A stretch of DNA of 64,000 nucleotides from an uncultured Blautia sp. (GTDB lineage: Bacteria > Bacillota > Clostridia > Lachnospirales > Lachnospiraceae). The DNA lies in contig NZ_CANTKB010000012.1 in the NCBI RefSeq assembly GCF_947654165.1, positions 36,174 through 100,173 on the forward strand. Reading direction: 5' to 3'. Both the position numbers and the translations under genes were made by a program. The notes under the pieces are model-generated. The model had not been told where the DNA came from, searched no databases, and saw only the letters and a list, made by a program, of their open reading frames with translations. Shown one piece after another: positions 53,160-62,838 of the stretch (the first letter of the stretch is position 1; every line of letters starts with the position of its first letter).

Positions 53160-53257
53160 AAGCGGAAACAGCCACTGCATGGAGGGGATGGATTTTTTCA
53201 ATATCGGAAATTGGAAAAGGGAGGGTCATTCCTTACCATGCAGTGTCTGTTCCGCTT
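53160..53257. repeat. Large imperfect inverted repeat (oriT or structured-RNA candidate)
   Basis: Left arm 53160-53182 (AAGCGGAAACAG and CACTGCATGG) and right arm 53236-53257 (CCATGCAGTG and CTGTTCCGCTT) pair over about 22 bp with a 53-nt loop. No T tract, so not a terminator. It lies between element genes, a usual place for a transfer origin. Confidence 0.5.
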
Positions 53258-53323
53258 CGAGCGATTCCTTATACTTGAAATAAGCCGCGGCTGGCTTTTC
53301 GCCATGATCACAAGCGGGGGATA

Positions 53324-53503
53324 ATGATACACATATTTGCCAAAAAGCAAAAGGATGAAATTCAGGTTGTAATCAGCAAGACCTTTCGGACATCCGTGAA
53401 CGGCATCGGTATAGCAGGAAGGAATTATCAGATCATCAGACTGGAAAACTTTATGCGAGTGTATAGTAAACGACAGTTTGTTTTATACCTGCACATTTTA
53501 TAA
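53324..53503 (+). CDS. Short hypothetical element protein
   Basis: 59 codons from ATG 53324 with GCGGGGG just upstream. Begins M-I-H-I-F-A-K-K-Q-K-D-E-I-Q and contains I-A-G-R-N-Y-Q-I-I-R-L-E; basic overall. Codon use resembles the element genes rather than noise, but no family is recognised. Confidence 0.4.
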   Translation: MIHIFAKKQKDEIQVVISKTFRTSVNGIGIAGRNYQIIRLENFMRVYSKRQFVLYLHIL

Positions 53504-53910
53504 ATACTGTAGTATTGTCACATTCATGTAGTCTAGCACAAAAATAATGTTGTTTGCTATAAATACAGAGAAATAGAGTTTACAGTCTAAATGCGTATTT
53601 TTGATCATCTAATTGAAAATACATACTCGGCTATCGGAAATTCCGAAACACCATACCCGCCAGATGCCTGCCTGTAATGTTCCCAACCATCACAGAAGAT
53701 GGACGGCTTTCGGGGATGCGGGGTCAAATACGAATGCCAAAAGAAACAAATGTATCTGTTCAGCTGAGGTAATATTTTTGAGGGAACTGAACAGAAAAAT
53801 GAAATCAATCGAAGTGTGTCGTTGATATCAGATACCATGCGGCTGTGGGGTACTACGGCCGCATGCATGTGATACCAACGCCATACAGTTTCAAGAAAGG
53901 CAATCACGTT
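53504..53910. other. Spacer before the DUF3846-like gene
   Basis: No supported gene. A loose palindrome (AAATGCGTATTTT with AAAATACATAC) lies near 53592-53630. The frame of the following gene is open back to about 53845 but lacks a good start there. Confidence 0.4.
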
Positions 53911-54465
53911 ATGAATTACGATTATGACGGCCAGGAGACAGGCCGGAAAAAAACAGAAGGGATGAAAGTTCTGATAGTGGAGCCATTGAAAGAACCTTAT
54001 CTTAAAACCATTTCCGGAGATTTAAGATCGTTGCAGAATATAGTTGGGGGACATATCGACGCAACATATCCTTTTAAAGATCCGGTTGCGATTGTATTGA
54101 ACGACGAGGGGAAAATAAACGGTATGATGCCGAACCGTGGACTCTATGATGACAAAGGGAATTTATATGATATTGTAGCGGGAACATTTCTCATCGCAGG
54201 GCTGACAGAAGATGATTTTGGAACTTTGAGCGAAGAACTGTCGGCAAAATATATGGAGAAGTTTAAGGTGCCTGAAATGCCTGTCCGTATCAATGGACAA
54301 ATGGCGATGGTTCCCATGCCGGAACAAATGAGGGGGAAAACAGCGCAGGCTGAAAAGGATTCAGCACGGGTTGAAATGGAATTCAAAACCGGACAGTGCC
54401 GGAACAGCCGGACGAACCAGAACAGAAAGATCAGAAAACGGAGCAGGGCAAATGAGGGACGCTGA
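53911..54465 (+). CDS. DUF3846-domain element protein
   Basis: 184 aa from the ATG at 53911 (AAAGG upstream; earlier in-frame starts at 53845 and 53863 are possible). M-K-V-L-I-V-E-P-L-K-E-P-Y, L-Q-N-I-V-G-G-H-I-D and V-A-G-T-F-L-I-A-G-L are DUF3846 features, a domain common in phage and conjugative-element proteins of Firmicutes with no known activity. The last 45 residues are basic and poorly ordered and overlap the helicase start by 14 nt. Confidence 0.78.
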   Translation: MNYDYDGQETGRKKTEGMKVLIVEPLKEPYLKTISGDLRSLQNIVGGHIDATYPFKDPVAIVLNDEGKINGMMPNRGLYDDKGNLYDIVAGTFLIAGLTEDDFGTLSEELSAKYMEKFKVPEMPVRINGQMAMVPMPEQMRGKTAQAEKDSARVEMEFKTGQCRNSRTNQNRKIRKRSRANEGR

Positions 54466-56452
54466 CAAGACTGTGCCTATGGGATGGCACCAGAAAAAAG
54501 CCCATGAGGAAGTGGATCATATTTTTCAAGAACTCATGCCAAAACATGGTTTGACCGTCCGGGAAGAGCAGCTCCGTCTAAGCCACGAAATGCTAGACGC
54601 TCTATGGGGGAATCAGATAGCATTGTGTGACGCCGGAGTAGGGATTGGGAAAACATACGCATATCTGGTAGCGTGCATCATGAAAGAAAAATACGCAAAA
54701 CAAGTGGGAAATCTTTTCAGAACGGAAAACTATCCGGCGGTGATCTCCACCTCCAGTATTGCGCTTCAAGAAGCAATCCTGCAAGAGTACATTCCGTTTC
54801 TGTCCCGGCTCCTGCTGAAAGAAAAACTGATCTGCAGACCGCTGAAAGCTGTCGTCCGCAAAGGGAAGGAACATTTTGTGTGCGATAGCCGCCTGAATCA
54901 GCGGATTGCTTCCATTCAGGATAAGAAGAAAAACGGAAACCAGAAAAAAGCATTGCTCGCCCTGCGTACCTGCTATGACATGGATCAGGTGCATGGGCTG
55001 AGCGGGTTTGACAGGAGGCTTGTATGTGTTCCTAAGTTCTGCCCGAAGAATTGTACGGAGAGGGAAACCTGCCGTTATCGGAGATATATGAAGCGAGTGA
55101 AAAGCACAGGAATCCATTTTCAGATCTGTAACCATAATTACCTGCTTGCGGACGCTTCCCACCGGACAAAGGGATACAATCCGCTCTTATCGGATTACCG
55201 GGCGTTGGTGATTGATGAAGCCCATAAGCTCCCGGAAGCGGCGGTGCAGATGTGCGGAAAAACATTATGCAGTGACGATATCTTAGAGATCTGCTATTTA
55301 CTGGAAAAGGAGCATCAGGGAATCCGTGCCAGACATTTAAAGGCAGAGATGAAAAAACTCTTTCAGGTGATTGCGGAAAATCATTCCTTTGAGAACGGGC
55401 AGAGGATTGCGTTCCGGCAGACAGAGGAATGTATTTCCATCTTGAAAGAGAGTGCCGCACTTTTATTTGAAATCGGCAGGCGGTGCAAGGGGAGTATTTC
55501 CAAATGGATCCGCAACCGGCTGGAAGAAGCAGGGATAGTTCTCTGCTATTTTTTAGTCCCCGGCAGGAAGTACGTTTTATATTTGGAGCAGGATACGGAA
55601 CGGCTTCCGGTTTTCTGCGCCACAAGCCGGGAGGTTCCGGCCTATCTCCAGAAGGTGTTATGGAATCAGGGGATTCCGGCAATCCTCACCAGTGGAACAT
55701 TAAAGGCCGGGAACGGCTTTATGCGAACCCGGCAGATGTTGGGGTTGAATGAAAAGAACCGGAAAAAGCAATCCGGGGTGCAGGAATATGTGGCGGAATC
55801 GCCGTTTGAATATAGGAGAAACTGTCTGCTTTACCTGCCGCAGGATGGAAAGCAGATCCGACATGGGAGCCGGGAAGAAGCGGTATGGATCGCAAAGCGG
55901 ATTAAACAACTGGCGGGTTCCACTCATGGACATACATTGGTGCTGTTCACATCTTATTCTTTGATGGGGAGTGTGTACCAGATTCTGCGCAGTGACCTGC
56001 CGTTTCCCATGGTGGAAGTGTGGAGGCATACACAGGAAGAAATCATGCGGTTTAAGACATTGGAGAATGCGGTTCTGTTCGCAGCCGGTTCCTGTTGGGA
56101 GGGCGTGGATTTTCCGGGAGATATGGTATCGTCCCTGATCATTGTAAGACTTCCATTCGCTGTGCCTGATCCGGTGAGGGAGGCGGAGAAAGAGCAGTAT
56201 GGAAATCTGCGGGAATACATAGAAGCTGTTGCGGTACCGGATATGCAGAAGAAACTGCGGCAGGGGTTCGGCAGAGCCATCCGGACGGAGACGGATACCT
56301 GCGTGGTGACGATCCTGGATCAGAGGGCGGTCAGGGGCGGAAGATATTATGAGGACGTGCTGTGCGCATTGCCGCCCTGCCAGATGGCGGAGTCCATTGA
56401 AGACGTAGAGAATTTCATTCGTAGGAGGAAGAATGTGGACTATTATATGTAA
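54452..56452 (+). CDS. DinG/XPD-like superfamily 2 DNA helicase
   Basis: 666 aa from the ATG at 54452 (GGAG at 54441-54444). Walker A G-V-G-I-G-K-T near 63-69, Walker B V-I-D-E-A-H near 252-257, and late motifs S-C-W-E-G-V-D-F and Q-G-F-G-R-A-I-R. Four cysteines (F-V-C-D, K-F-C-P, K-N-C-T, E-T-C-R) form the [4Fe-4S] domain of XPD-type helicases. It lacks the exonuclease domain found in Gram-positive DinG. Sits in the element next to DUF3846, so it probably serves element replication or transfer (inference). Confidence 0.9.
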   Translation: MRDADKTVPMGWHQKKAHEEVDHIFQELMPKHGLTVREEQLRLSHEMLDALWGNQIALCDAGVGIGKTYAYLVACIMKEKYAKQVGNLFRTENYPAVISTSSIALQEAILQEYIPFLSRLLLKEKLICRPLKAVVRKGKEHFVCDSRLNQRIASIQDKKKNGNQKKALLALRTCYDMDQVHGLSGFDRRLVCVPKFCPKNCTERETCRYRRYMKRVKSTGIHFQICNHNYLLADASHRTKGYNPLLSDYRALVIDEAHKLPEAAVQMCGKTLCSDDILEICYLLEKEHQGIRARHLKAEMKKLFQVIAENHSFENGQRIAFRQTEECISILKESAALLFEIGRRCKGSISKWIRNRLEEAGIVLCYFLVPGRKYVLYLEQDTERLPVFCATSREVPAYLQKVLWNQGIPAILTSGTLKAGNGFMRTRQMLGLNEKNRKKQSGVQEYVAESPFEYRRNCLLYLPQDGKQIRHGSREEAVWIAKRIKQLAGSTHGHTLVLFTSYSLMGSVYQILRSDLPFPMVEVWRHTQEEIMRFKTLENAVLFAAGSCWEGVDFPGDMVSSLIIVRLPFAVPDPVREAEKEQYGNLREYIEAVAVPDMQKKLRQGFGRAIRTETDTCVVTILDQRAVRGGRYYEDVLCALPPCQMAESIEDVENFIRRRKNVDYYM

Positions 56453-56691
56453 ACGGTAGACTCAGAGGAATCGGAGTGCTGTTCGTTGAGGAACAGAGAA
56501 ATCCGTAGTGTAGATTCTGAAAAAAATAGGCTCCGGTATTGTGGGTTCTGCTAAAAAAGAGGACAGGTTGGAGCGGAATGTTTGTTGGTATTTCAAGAGC
56601 GATTTACACTGATTTGGTGGTTTTGATAGATGGGTTTCTGTAAATAAACTGTGCATACTGTATATAGCGTTAGAGGAAGGAGGGAAACAGC
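56453..56691. other. Spacer between helicase and recombinase genes
   Basis: 239 nt with no gene seen. May contain the left boundary of the recombinase-trio element, but no inverted repeat matching its right side could be identified by eye. Confidence 0.35.
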
Positions 56692-57807
56692 ATGGAACAT
56701 TATAAGGTGATCGGTGAAATGGATGGAACATTACAGTGCTATTACATTTGTGAAACAGAGACACTGGAGATGGTTCTGGAACCCTCCCGGTATCTGATGC
56801 ATAAGACAATGTCCAACAAATCGCCAAACACTGTCCGTAGGAATGCTTATTCACTGGCGGCTTATCTGGAATATCTCAGGATTGAAGATAAGACGGCTGA
56901 CCAGGTGATCGCAATGGATTATGAGGAACAGAGCAGTCATTTTGTACAGTTCCTGCACTGGCTGAAGGATGGGAACCACAGGGAAACAGAAGAACATAAG
57001 ATTCCAAACAATGGAACCTGCAACGCATATTTAAAGGACGTGTTCAGGTTCTATCTTTTTATGGAAATGCAGGGCAGGTACGAGAGCCTGAAAGTTCTTT
57101 ACTATGATTCGTTTACCACGCTGAACAGTGCGGGAGCCAAAAGGAGACTGCGGTATCGGGCATTTAAAGGTTATCTGAAAGAAGAGGAACGGAAAGTCCG
57201 GGCGGCAGAGCAGAATGAGATTTTGACATTACTGAAAGCCTGCACGAACTGCAGGGATCAATTACTGATCCTGCTGGCGGCGGAAACAGGCTACCGGATC
57301 GGAGAAATCCTTGGGATTGATTATACGAAAGACATAGATTTCAAAAACCATACCATACGGATCTATTTCCGGGATGACAATGAGAATGGAGCCAGGGCGA
57401 AGAACGCAGAATACCGGAGGGCGAAAGTCAGTAATGAGACATTCGAATTTTTGATGTATTATCTTGCGGAATACCGGAAAATACTGCAGCATCAACAGTT
57501 CCTGTTTATTAACATCGCAGGAGACGATGAAGGGAAAGCATTGGATGTGGAGGCGGTATACAGTATGTTCCGGAGGATGGAGCATAAGACCGGGATCAAG
57601 GTTACTCCCCATATGCTGCGGAGATATTTTGCGGTCATGAGACGGAAAGCCGGATGGCGGCTGGAGATGATCAGCGAGGCGCTTGGACATAAGCACTTAG
57701 AAACCACGATAAAATACCTGAACATTGTAGATGATGAATTACTGGAGGCGAGCGATGCCTACTATGCGAAACATTCGGCACTCTATAATGTTCAGCAGTT
57801 ACTGTAA
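56692..57807 (+). CDS. Tyrosine recombinase, first of trio (TnpA-like)
   Basis: 371 aa, length like Tn554 TnpA (about 361). N-terminal SAM-like DNA-binding domain, catalytic domain with Arg in T-G-Y-R-I-G-E-I-L (about 201), H-M-L-R-R (about 306-310), G-H-K-H near 331 and nucleophile Tyr in T-I-K-Y-L-N-I (about 341). All essential residues are present. AAGGAGGG ribosome site. Followed after 15 nt by a second recombinase gene. Confidence 0.92.
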   Translation: MEHYKVIGEMDGTLQCYYICETETLEMVLEPSRYLMHKTMSNKSPNTVRRNAYSLAAYLEYLRIEDKTADQVIAMDYEEQSSHFVQFLHWLKDGNHRETEEHKIPNNGTCNAYLKDVFRFYLFMEMQGRYESLKVLYYDSFTTLNSAGAKRRLRYRAFKGYLKEEERKVRAAEQNEILTLLKACTNCRDQLLILLAAETGYRIGEILGIDYTKDIDFKNHTIRIYFRDDNENGARAKNAEYRRAKVSNETFEFLMYYLAEYRKILQHQQFLFINIAGDDEGKALDVEAVYSMFRRMEHKTGIKVTPHMLRRYFAVMRRKAGWRLEMISEALGHKHLETTIKYLNIVDDELLEASDAYYAKHSALYNVQQLL

Positions 57808-57822
57808 CGGGAGGTGGTGGAC

Positions 57823-59589
57823 ATGCCTGCCTATGCATTCAGGGCGGCAGAACCCCAGGAGAGCAGAGAAGAACTGGAGCGGCAGCTCACACAGGAAGTA
57901 AGAGCATGTAAGGAGGTCAGGAGCGAAGCAAGAAATTATGTAAAAAATTTTTTAATGAAATGTGGTGTGTGGAAACTGTCAGAGATAGACTATCCTTTGC
58001 GTTTAGTCTTCGAGGATTATGTAAAAAGATATAAGTTATTAAAGACAACTCCTTTGACCTGCCTACATACTTTTGATAGGATGAAGATTCATGCCATACA
58101 AGAGGAAATGCAGACAGTTGCCGGACGTAGGAAATATGAATTCAAATATGTGGACAAGATGATGTTCCTGCCATATGATACCAGGATAGAGATTGCGGTA
58201 CAACTTGCGAAATCAAATGATAAAGATGGTCTAGTATGGGATTTTACACAACCTTGCAGCAGAGAATTGAAGGAACAGTTTTTTAAATGTCTGAACTATA
58301 TAGTGACAACATATAGATCACATGAGCGAAAAGAGAAGTTGAGGGCATTACAGTATTTTTATAGTTACTGTATACAGATGGGGATTGCTGACTTGGAATT
58401 AATCACTTTAGAGCAGGAAAGAAAATTTGTGGATTATCTGCCTCCGGAAATATCTGGAAGAAGATTTGAAAGAATGCCAGGAATTATAGAATTATGTCGA
58501 AAGACATTGTTTTTGCAAGCCAATCAAATACACTGGCATGCACAAGTATGGTATTTGGAACGGTTCCATTTTTCAAGGGAACGAGTTAATCCAAGCAAAA
58601 AGGTGGAGAGCATTTCATTTCGGGAAATAAGCCAGGAAGAAAACAAAAAATATCTGAAAAACTACATGCAGTACGCTTTAGGGATTTCAGATATGTCTCT
58701 AAGCAGCATACAAACCAAATTCCTTGAGATCCGGAACCTGCTCCAGACATTTGATGAGGAAGATAAAAACATCTGTGAAATGCCGGAAGAAGAGATACAG
58801 TCGTATTTAGAAAGGCTTAGGGAAAAAGCGGTTGCTGAAAAAACATTTAATGGTCAGCTATCGAATATCCGGCATTTTTTCAATTTTCTTCTGGTAAAAG
58901 GGCACATCAAGAGAATACCATTTCAGTATGAGTTGTTCCAGAAAAAAGAAAATCCGGTACACCATGACAGGAGCGTCCAGGAGGAAGTATGCGAGGAAAT
59001 TGTTTCAAAGCTGTACCGTTTTCCAGAACATATCCGTTTGATGTTTTTGCATTTATGGTGTGTGGGGCTGCGCTGCAGCGAGGTATGCACGTTGGAGGGC
59101 GATGCCTATGAATGGAAAAATGGCGATGCCTGGATTAAGGTATATCAGATTAAAATGAAAAATTACAAACGGATCCCAATACCGGAGACGTTATACAGGC
59201 TGATGAAAGTATATATTGAAAAGTATCAAATTCGACCGGAAGAATATCTTTTCAAAAATAAGAATGGCGGTGCATACTCTTATTCAACCTTTCGGAGTCA
59301 GATGCTGAGATTATGCGATGAGAATCAGATCGCGGGAGGGGAATACCTGTTTAAGTCCCACGATTACCGCCACGCTGTGGCAACGGAGTATTATGAAAGC
59401 GGTGTGTCCATACAGGCGGTGAGAGACTATCTTGGCCATGACTATGAAGATATGACCAGGCAGTATATTGATTACATGCCGAGAAGACTGGATGCCGCAA
59501 ATGAAGAATTTTTCAACCAACAGGAGGAAAGCCTGGCATCAGGGCTGATAAAGGGAGAACGGAATGGAGGACAAAATTTACATTTGTGA
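57823..59589 (+). CDS. Tyrosine recombinase, second of trio (TnpB-like)
   Basis: 588 aa from the ATG at 57823 (GGGAGG at 57809-57814), close to Tn554 TnpB (about 630). A long N-terminal part (about 320 aa) precedes the catalytic domain: Arg in G-L-R-C-S-E-V, H-D-Y-R-H near 512, L-G-H-D-Y near 537 and Tyr in T-R-Q-Y-I-D-Y. Complete catalytic set. Overlaps the third recombinase start by 26 nt, showing strict operon organisation. Confidence 0.92.
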   Translation: MPAYAFRAAEPQESREELERQLTQEVRACKEVRSEARNYVKNFLMKCGVWKLSEIDYPLRLVFEDYVKRYKLLKTTPLTCLHTFDRMKIHAIQEEMQTVAGRRKYEFKYVDKMMFLPYDTRIEIAVQLAKSNDKDGLVWDFTQPCSRELKEQFFKCLNYIVTTYRSHERKEKLRALQYFYSYCIQMGIADLELITLEQERKFVDYLPPEISGRRFERMPGIIELCRKTLFLQANQIHWHAQVWYLERFHFSRERVNPSKKVESISFREISQEENKKYLKNYMQYALGISDMSLSSIQTKFLEIRNLLQTFDEEDKNICEMPEEEIQSYLERLREKAVAEKTFNGQLSNIRHFFNFLLVKGHIKRIPFQYELFQKKENPVHHDRSVQEEVCEEIVSKLYRFPEHIRLMFLHLWCVGLRCSEVCTLEGDAYEWKNGDAWIKVYQIKMKNYKRIPIPETLYRLMKVYIEKYQIRPEEYLFKNKNGGAYSYSTFRSQMLRLCDENQIAGGEYLFKSHDYRHAVATEYYESGVSIQAVRDYLGHDYEDMTRQYIDYMPRRLDAANEEFFNQQEESLASGLIKGERNGGQNLHL

Positions 59590-60697
59590 ACTGGAATGCT
59601 ACTTGAAAGCATCCCAGAAACAGAGAGACAAAGTGAATCCAAAATGGGAATTTGACCTAACGAAACTTCCCACGGAAGGAATGCGGATAGAATTCCGGCA
59701 ATTTATATTAGATCGTGGAAAGATGATGGCATTGTCGACTGTAGTTTCAGAGCGGAACTTATACAATCGTATCTGCCGATTCATGGAAGAAAAGAATATC
59801 CGGGTGGACAGCTTCCAGGAAAAAACATTAGAGGAATGGCTGAAAAGACTGAACGCATGGCTTATGCTGCAAGGGCAGATAAGAACGATACAAGGTATTA
59901 CTGTATATGGAAAAGAAAAAATTACGCCATCAAATATCATCACATATTTTCGGAAGATATATTATTTTACAGAAGCTAAGGATACCCGGCTTGAAATGGA
60001 GAAAGATGTATGGGACTTAAGTAAGATTGGTGTATCATTCAACTCAAATATGATCAAAAATTTTAAAACATTGAATTTTTCCAAAATCATACAGATGTCT
60101 ATAAAAGAGGAAACAAAGAAATCCATATTCCGGCATTTGCAATATGAAGCAATTGCTACGATTAGTAAAGAACTGACTGCAATGCGCCGAATGTCGGTAT
60201 ACCTTAACACGCATTATCCAAAGATAAAATCCTGTAGTGAAATCAGCAGGGAGATTCTGGAAGAATATTTGATTTTCCTACAGACAGAGGATACAGGGGT
60301 AAATAATTTCAGGAGCGACCTGACAAGATTAAGAGCGGTGCTTGAAACTATCGGAAAAATATACGGATACCGCCATTTGGAACAATTATTTTTGAATACA
60401 GATATCCCGTATTCCGCCAGAACCGAACTAAAATCTTATAGTGATAAAGAACTGAAAAGATTCAATGCGGTATTTGTAAAAATGGAAGAACAGATGTGCC
60501 GGTTGATGGTCATTCACCAGATGCTTGGAACAAGGATATCCGACACTCTCACGCTGCAGACGGACTGCCTGTATGAGCAGGAAGGAAGACCGATGATACG
60601 CATCCAACAGATGAAAACAAATACATTTGTAAAACCGATCAGCGCGGAGTTGGAGTTGCTGATACAGAAAGCCATTCAGTATACTAGTAGAGAATAA
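59564..60697 (+). pseudogene. Tyrosine recombinase, third of trio, N-terminal part (split by IS)
   Basis: The frame runs 374 codons and contains the first catalytic Arg (L-G-T-R-I-S-D-T-L) but stops inside inserted IS630-type DNA right after A-I-Q-Y-T. The missing HxxR, GH and Tyr motifs are encoded at 61957-62342. Removing 60687-61954 plus one TA copy restores A-I-Q-Y-T-R-R-K-Y-G-E-T-K-F in frame, a protein of about 500 residues. Confidence 0.9.
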
Positions 60698-61954
60698 ATT
60701 AAATCTCTACTATATATTTTGAGGATAATGTATGGTAAAATAGTGTTATCAAAGAAAGGATGATCGCTATGAGAAAAACATATCTTCCTCTGTCAGATGA
60801 AGACAGGAATTACCTTAAATCATTATCCAAAAAGAGAACCATTCAGGCACAAATTGTGGATCGTGCCAGAATTCTTTTATATAAAGCGGATGGAATGACA
60901 TACCAGGAAATTGCCGATAAACTTGCAATCAGCACCGCAACGGTACGCCTTTGTATTTCGAAGTTTCATAAAGGCGGTTTAGATGCTGCATTGTTTGATG
61001 TTCAGCGTTCTGGCCGTCCATCAGAAATCACGGATGACGCAAAGGCATGGATGATCAGTATTGCGTGTCAGAGACCGGCAGAACTCGGTTATGCGCAGGA
61101 ATTATGGACATTGACTTCTCTTCACAAATACATTCAGAAACACGCAGAAGAAGCGGGATATCCAAGACTTTCAACCGTTACGAAACCTTATATCCAGAAA
61201 TTCTTAAAGGAACAGGATATGAAACCCTTTAAAATCAAATATTACTGCGAAAAGCGGGATCCTGATTTTGAAACAAAAATGCACGAAGTCCTGCTGGTTT
61301 ACAAACAGGTTGAAATGCAGTTTGATGAAAATGGTGAGCTCATTGTTCCGGACGATTATAAATTGACGATTACAGTATCCTATGATGAGAAACCGGGTAT
61401 TCAGGCAATCTCCAATACTGCACCGGATTTACGCCCGACACCGGAACACGGAGAGGTATATCGTGATGCAGAATACAAACGTCTTGGAACGCTCTCTTTG
61501 CTGGCAGGCATTGATCTGCTTACAGGAGAAGCCATCCCGTTAGTAAGTGAAACCCATAAGAGTTCTGATTTTATTGAGTTTTTAAAGATACTGGATAAAA
61601 AATATCCATCACAGGATACCATTCGGATTATTCTGGATAATCATTCAGCACATACTTCTAAAGAAACACGGTGCTTTCTGGATACTATGCCAAAGGGACG
61701 TTTTAAATTTGTATTTACACCAAAACATGGCTCATGGTTAAATATGATTGAAAGCTTCTTCAGTAAGATGACCAGACAGATGCTTCATGGAATTCGTGTT
61801 AATAGCAAACAGGAATTGGAAGAACGAATTTACAAGTATTTTGACGAAATAAACCGTGAGCCTGTAGTTTATCACTGGAAGTATAAAATGGATGAAATCA
61901 GTGAAGAGGAAGCGGCATCGGTTTAATATAGCAATTATTTATTATTCGCTGTAC
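60687..61954 (+). mobile_element. IS630-family insertion sequence (about 1.27 kb)
   Basis: Bounded by TA on both sides (60685-60686 and 61955-61956) within CTAG, the usual IS630 target. Ends start GTAGAGAATAAATT (left) and GTACAGCGAATAATAAAT (right, reverse complement), an imperfect terminal repeat. Carries one transposase gene. An AGTAGAGA/TCTCTACT stem lies at the left end. Both target halves are intact, so the insertion looks recent. Confidence 0.85.
60769..61926 (+). CDS. IS630-family transposase
   Basis: 385 aa from ATG 60769 (AAAGGA ten bases upstream; ATG 60760 is too close). N-terminal helix-turn-helix M-T-Y-Q-E-I-A-D-K-L-A-I-S and a DDE catalytic domain: first Asp in T-V-S-Y-D-E-K-P-G, second in I-I-L-D-N-H-S-A-H-T, and Glu in S-W-L-N-M-I-E-S-F-F. 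Full length with no frameshift, so possibly active. Confidence 0.95.
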   Translation: MRKTYLPLSDEDRNYLKSLSKKRTIQAQIVDRARILLYKADGMTYQEIADKLAISTATVRLCISKFHKGGLDAALFDVQRSGRPSEITDDAKAWMISIACQRPAELGYAQELWTLTSLHKYIQKHAEEAGYPRLSTVTKPYIQKFLKEQDMKPFKIKYYCEKRDPDFETKMHEVLLVYKQVEMQFDENGELIVPDDYKLTITVSYDEKPGIQAISNTAPDLRPTPEHGEVYRDAEYKRLGTLSLLAGIDLLTGEAIPLVSETHKSSDFIEFLKILDKKYPSQDTIRIILDNHSAHTSKETRCFLDTMPKGRFKFVFTPKHGSWLNMIESFFSKMTRQMLHGIRVNSKQELEERIYKYFDEINREPVVYHWKYKMDEISEEEAASV

Positions 61955-61956
61955 TA

Positions 61957-62342
61957 GAAGGAAGTACGGGGAAACAAAATTTATTTTTGTAAATGAGAAG
62001 AACCCGGAACGGCCCATGCAGTATAATACGGTACAGAATCGGGTTATGGCAATGATACAAAAAGAAGACCTTCGGGATGATAAAGGGCAGTTATTCGGAT
62101 TTGGCACCCATATGTTCCGCCATTGCTATGGAATCCGTCTGACAGAAATGCATTATGATGATTGGACGATCGCAAAGCTGCTTGGACACCGGAGTATAAA
62201 GAATGTGAAGTATTATAGGAGAATGAGTTTGCAGATTGTGGCGGATGAAACGAGAGAAGTCAGAGAGCGAAAAAGCAGGCTGATAGAAAAATATTTAGAT
62301 GGATGGGGCGAAGAATATGAGCAAGTACGACAACATGATTGA
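61957..62342 (+). pseudogene. Tyrosine recombinase, third of trio, C-terminal part
   Basis: Resumes in frame at R-R-K-Y-G-E-T-K-F. Carries H-M-F-R-H, L-L-G-H-R-S and the nucleophile Tyr in N-V-K-Y-Y-R-R-M. No separate start is expected to make it functional. Its end overlaps the TnpC-like gene by 26 nt. Confidence 0.88.
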
Positions 62343-62697
62343 GCGGAACCGGAAAGTTAGTGAAGAAAAGATATCAAGAGCGAAAAGCGCTATCAGGGAG
62401 ATGATCGAAGACGAAGAAAAGGTAACCATTCCGAAGCTGATGAAAAAAACAGGGCTGTCGAGGGGCTTCTTTTATAAAAACGCTACGGTGCGGAAAGAGA
62501 TAGACCGGGCACTGGATCTCCAGGCAGGGATGGTAGACAGCAAAAGAAAGATTCTTGATCTGGCGATGGAGAACCGGATCGAGTTATTAGAAAAGACAAT
62601 AAAGGAACTGAAAAAAGAAAATATGGAATTAAAGCAGCAGAATGAGAAACAGCAGAAGTTACTGAATAAGAGAAATTTGAGTATATTGAAGTCATAA
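62317..62697 (+). CDS. TnpC-like accessory protein (DUF6262-type)
   Basis: 126 aa from ATG 62317 (GGGG at 62305-62308), equal in size to Tn554 TnpC (125 aa). A basic N-terminal helix-turn-helix (V-T-I-P-K-L-M-K-K-T-G-L-S-R-G-F-F-Y) and a C-terminal coiled coil (about 80-120) rich in K/E/Q. In Tn554, TnpC affects orientation and frequency of transposition but is not essential. Its presence with three recombinases defines the module. Confidence 0.82.
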   Translation: MSKYDNMIERNRKVSEEKISRAKSAIREMIEDEEKVTIPKLMKKTGLSRGFFYKNATVRKEIDRALDLQAGMVDSKRKILDLAMENRIELLEKTIKELKKENMELKQQNEKQQKLLNKRNLSILKS

Positions 62698-62725
62698 AAT
62701 AAACATAGAAAATAATATGGAAACC

Positions 62726-62769
62726 AAGAGGCATGCAGTGGCATGCCTGTGGTTCTGTTGAAGATAAAG
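62726..62769 (+). repeat. 44-bp direct repeat, left copy
   Basis: AAGAGGCATGCAGTGGCATG at its start, containing a GGCATGC/GCATGCC hairpin; about 86 percent identical to 63491-63534. The pair flanks the unknown gene at 62839-63471. Confidence 0.75.
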
Positions 62770-62838
62770 TACCAGACGGGTGCTGTGTGGAAAGTCGCTG
62801 AAACATAACATGCTGGAATGAAGGAGGAAATAAACATT

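Noticed and set aside
54602..55162. 186-codon minus-strand ORF opposite the DinG-like helicase
   Set aside because: Antisense shadow; no start signals and no domain features.
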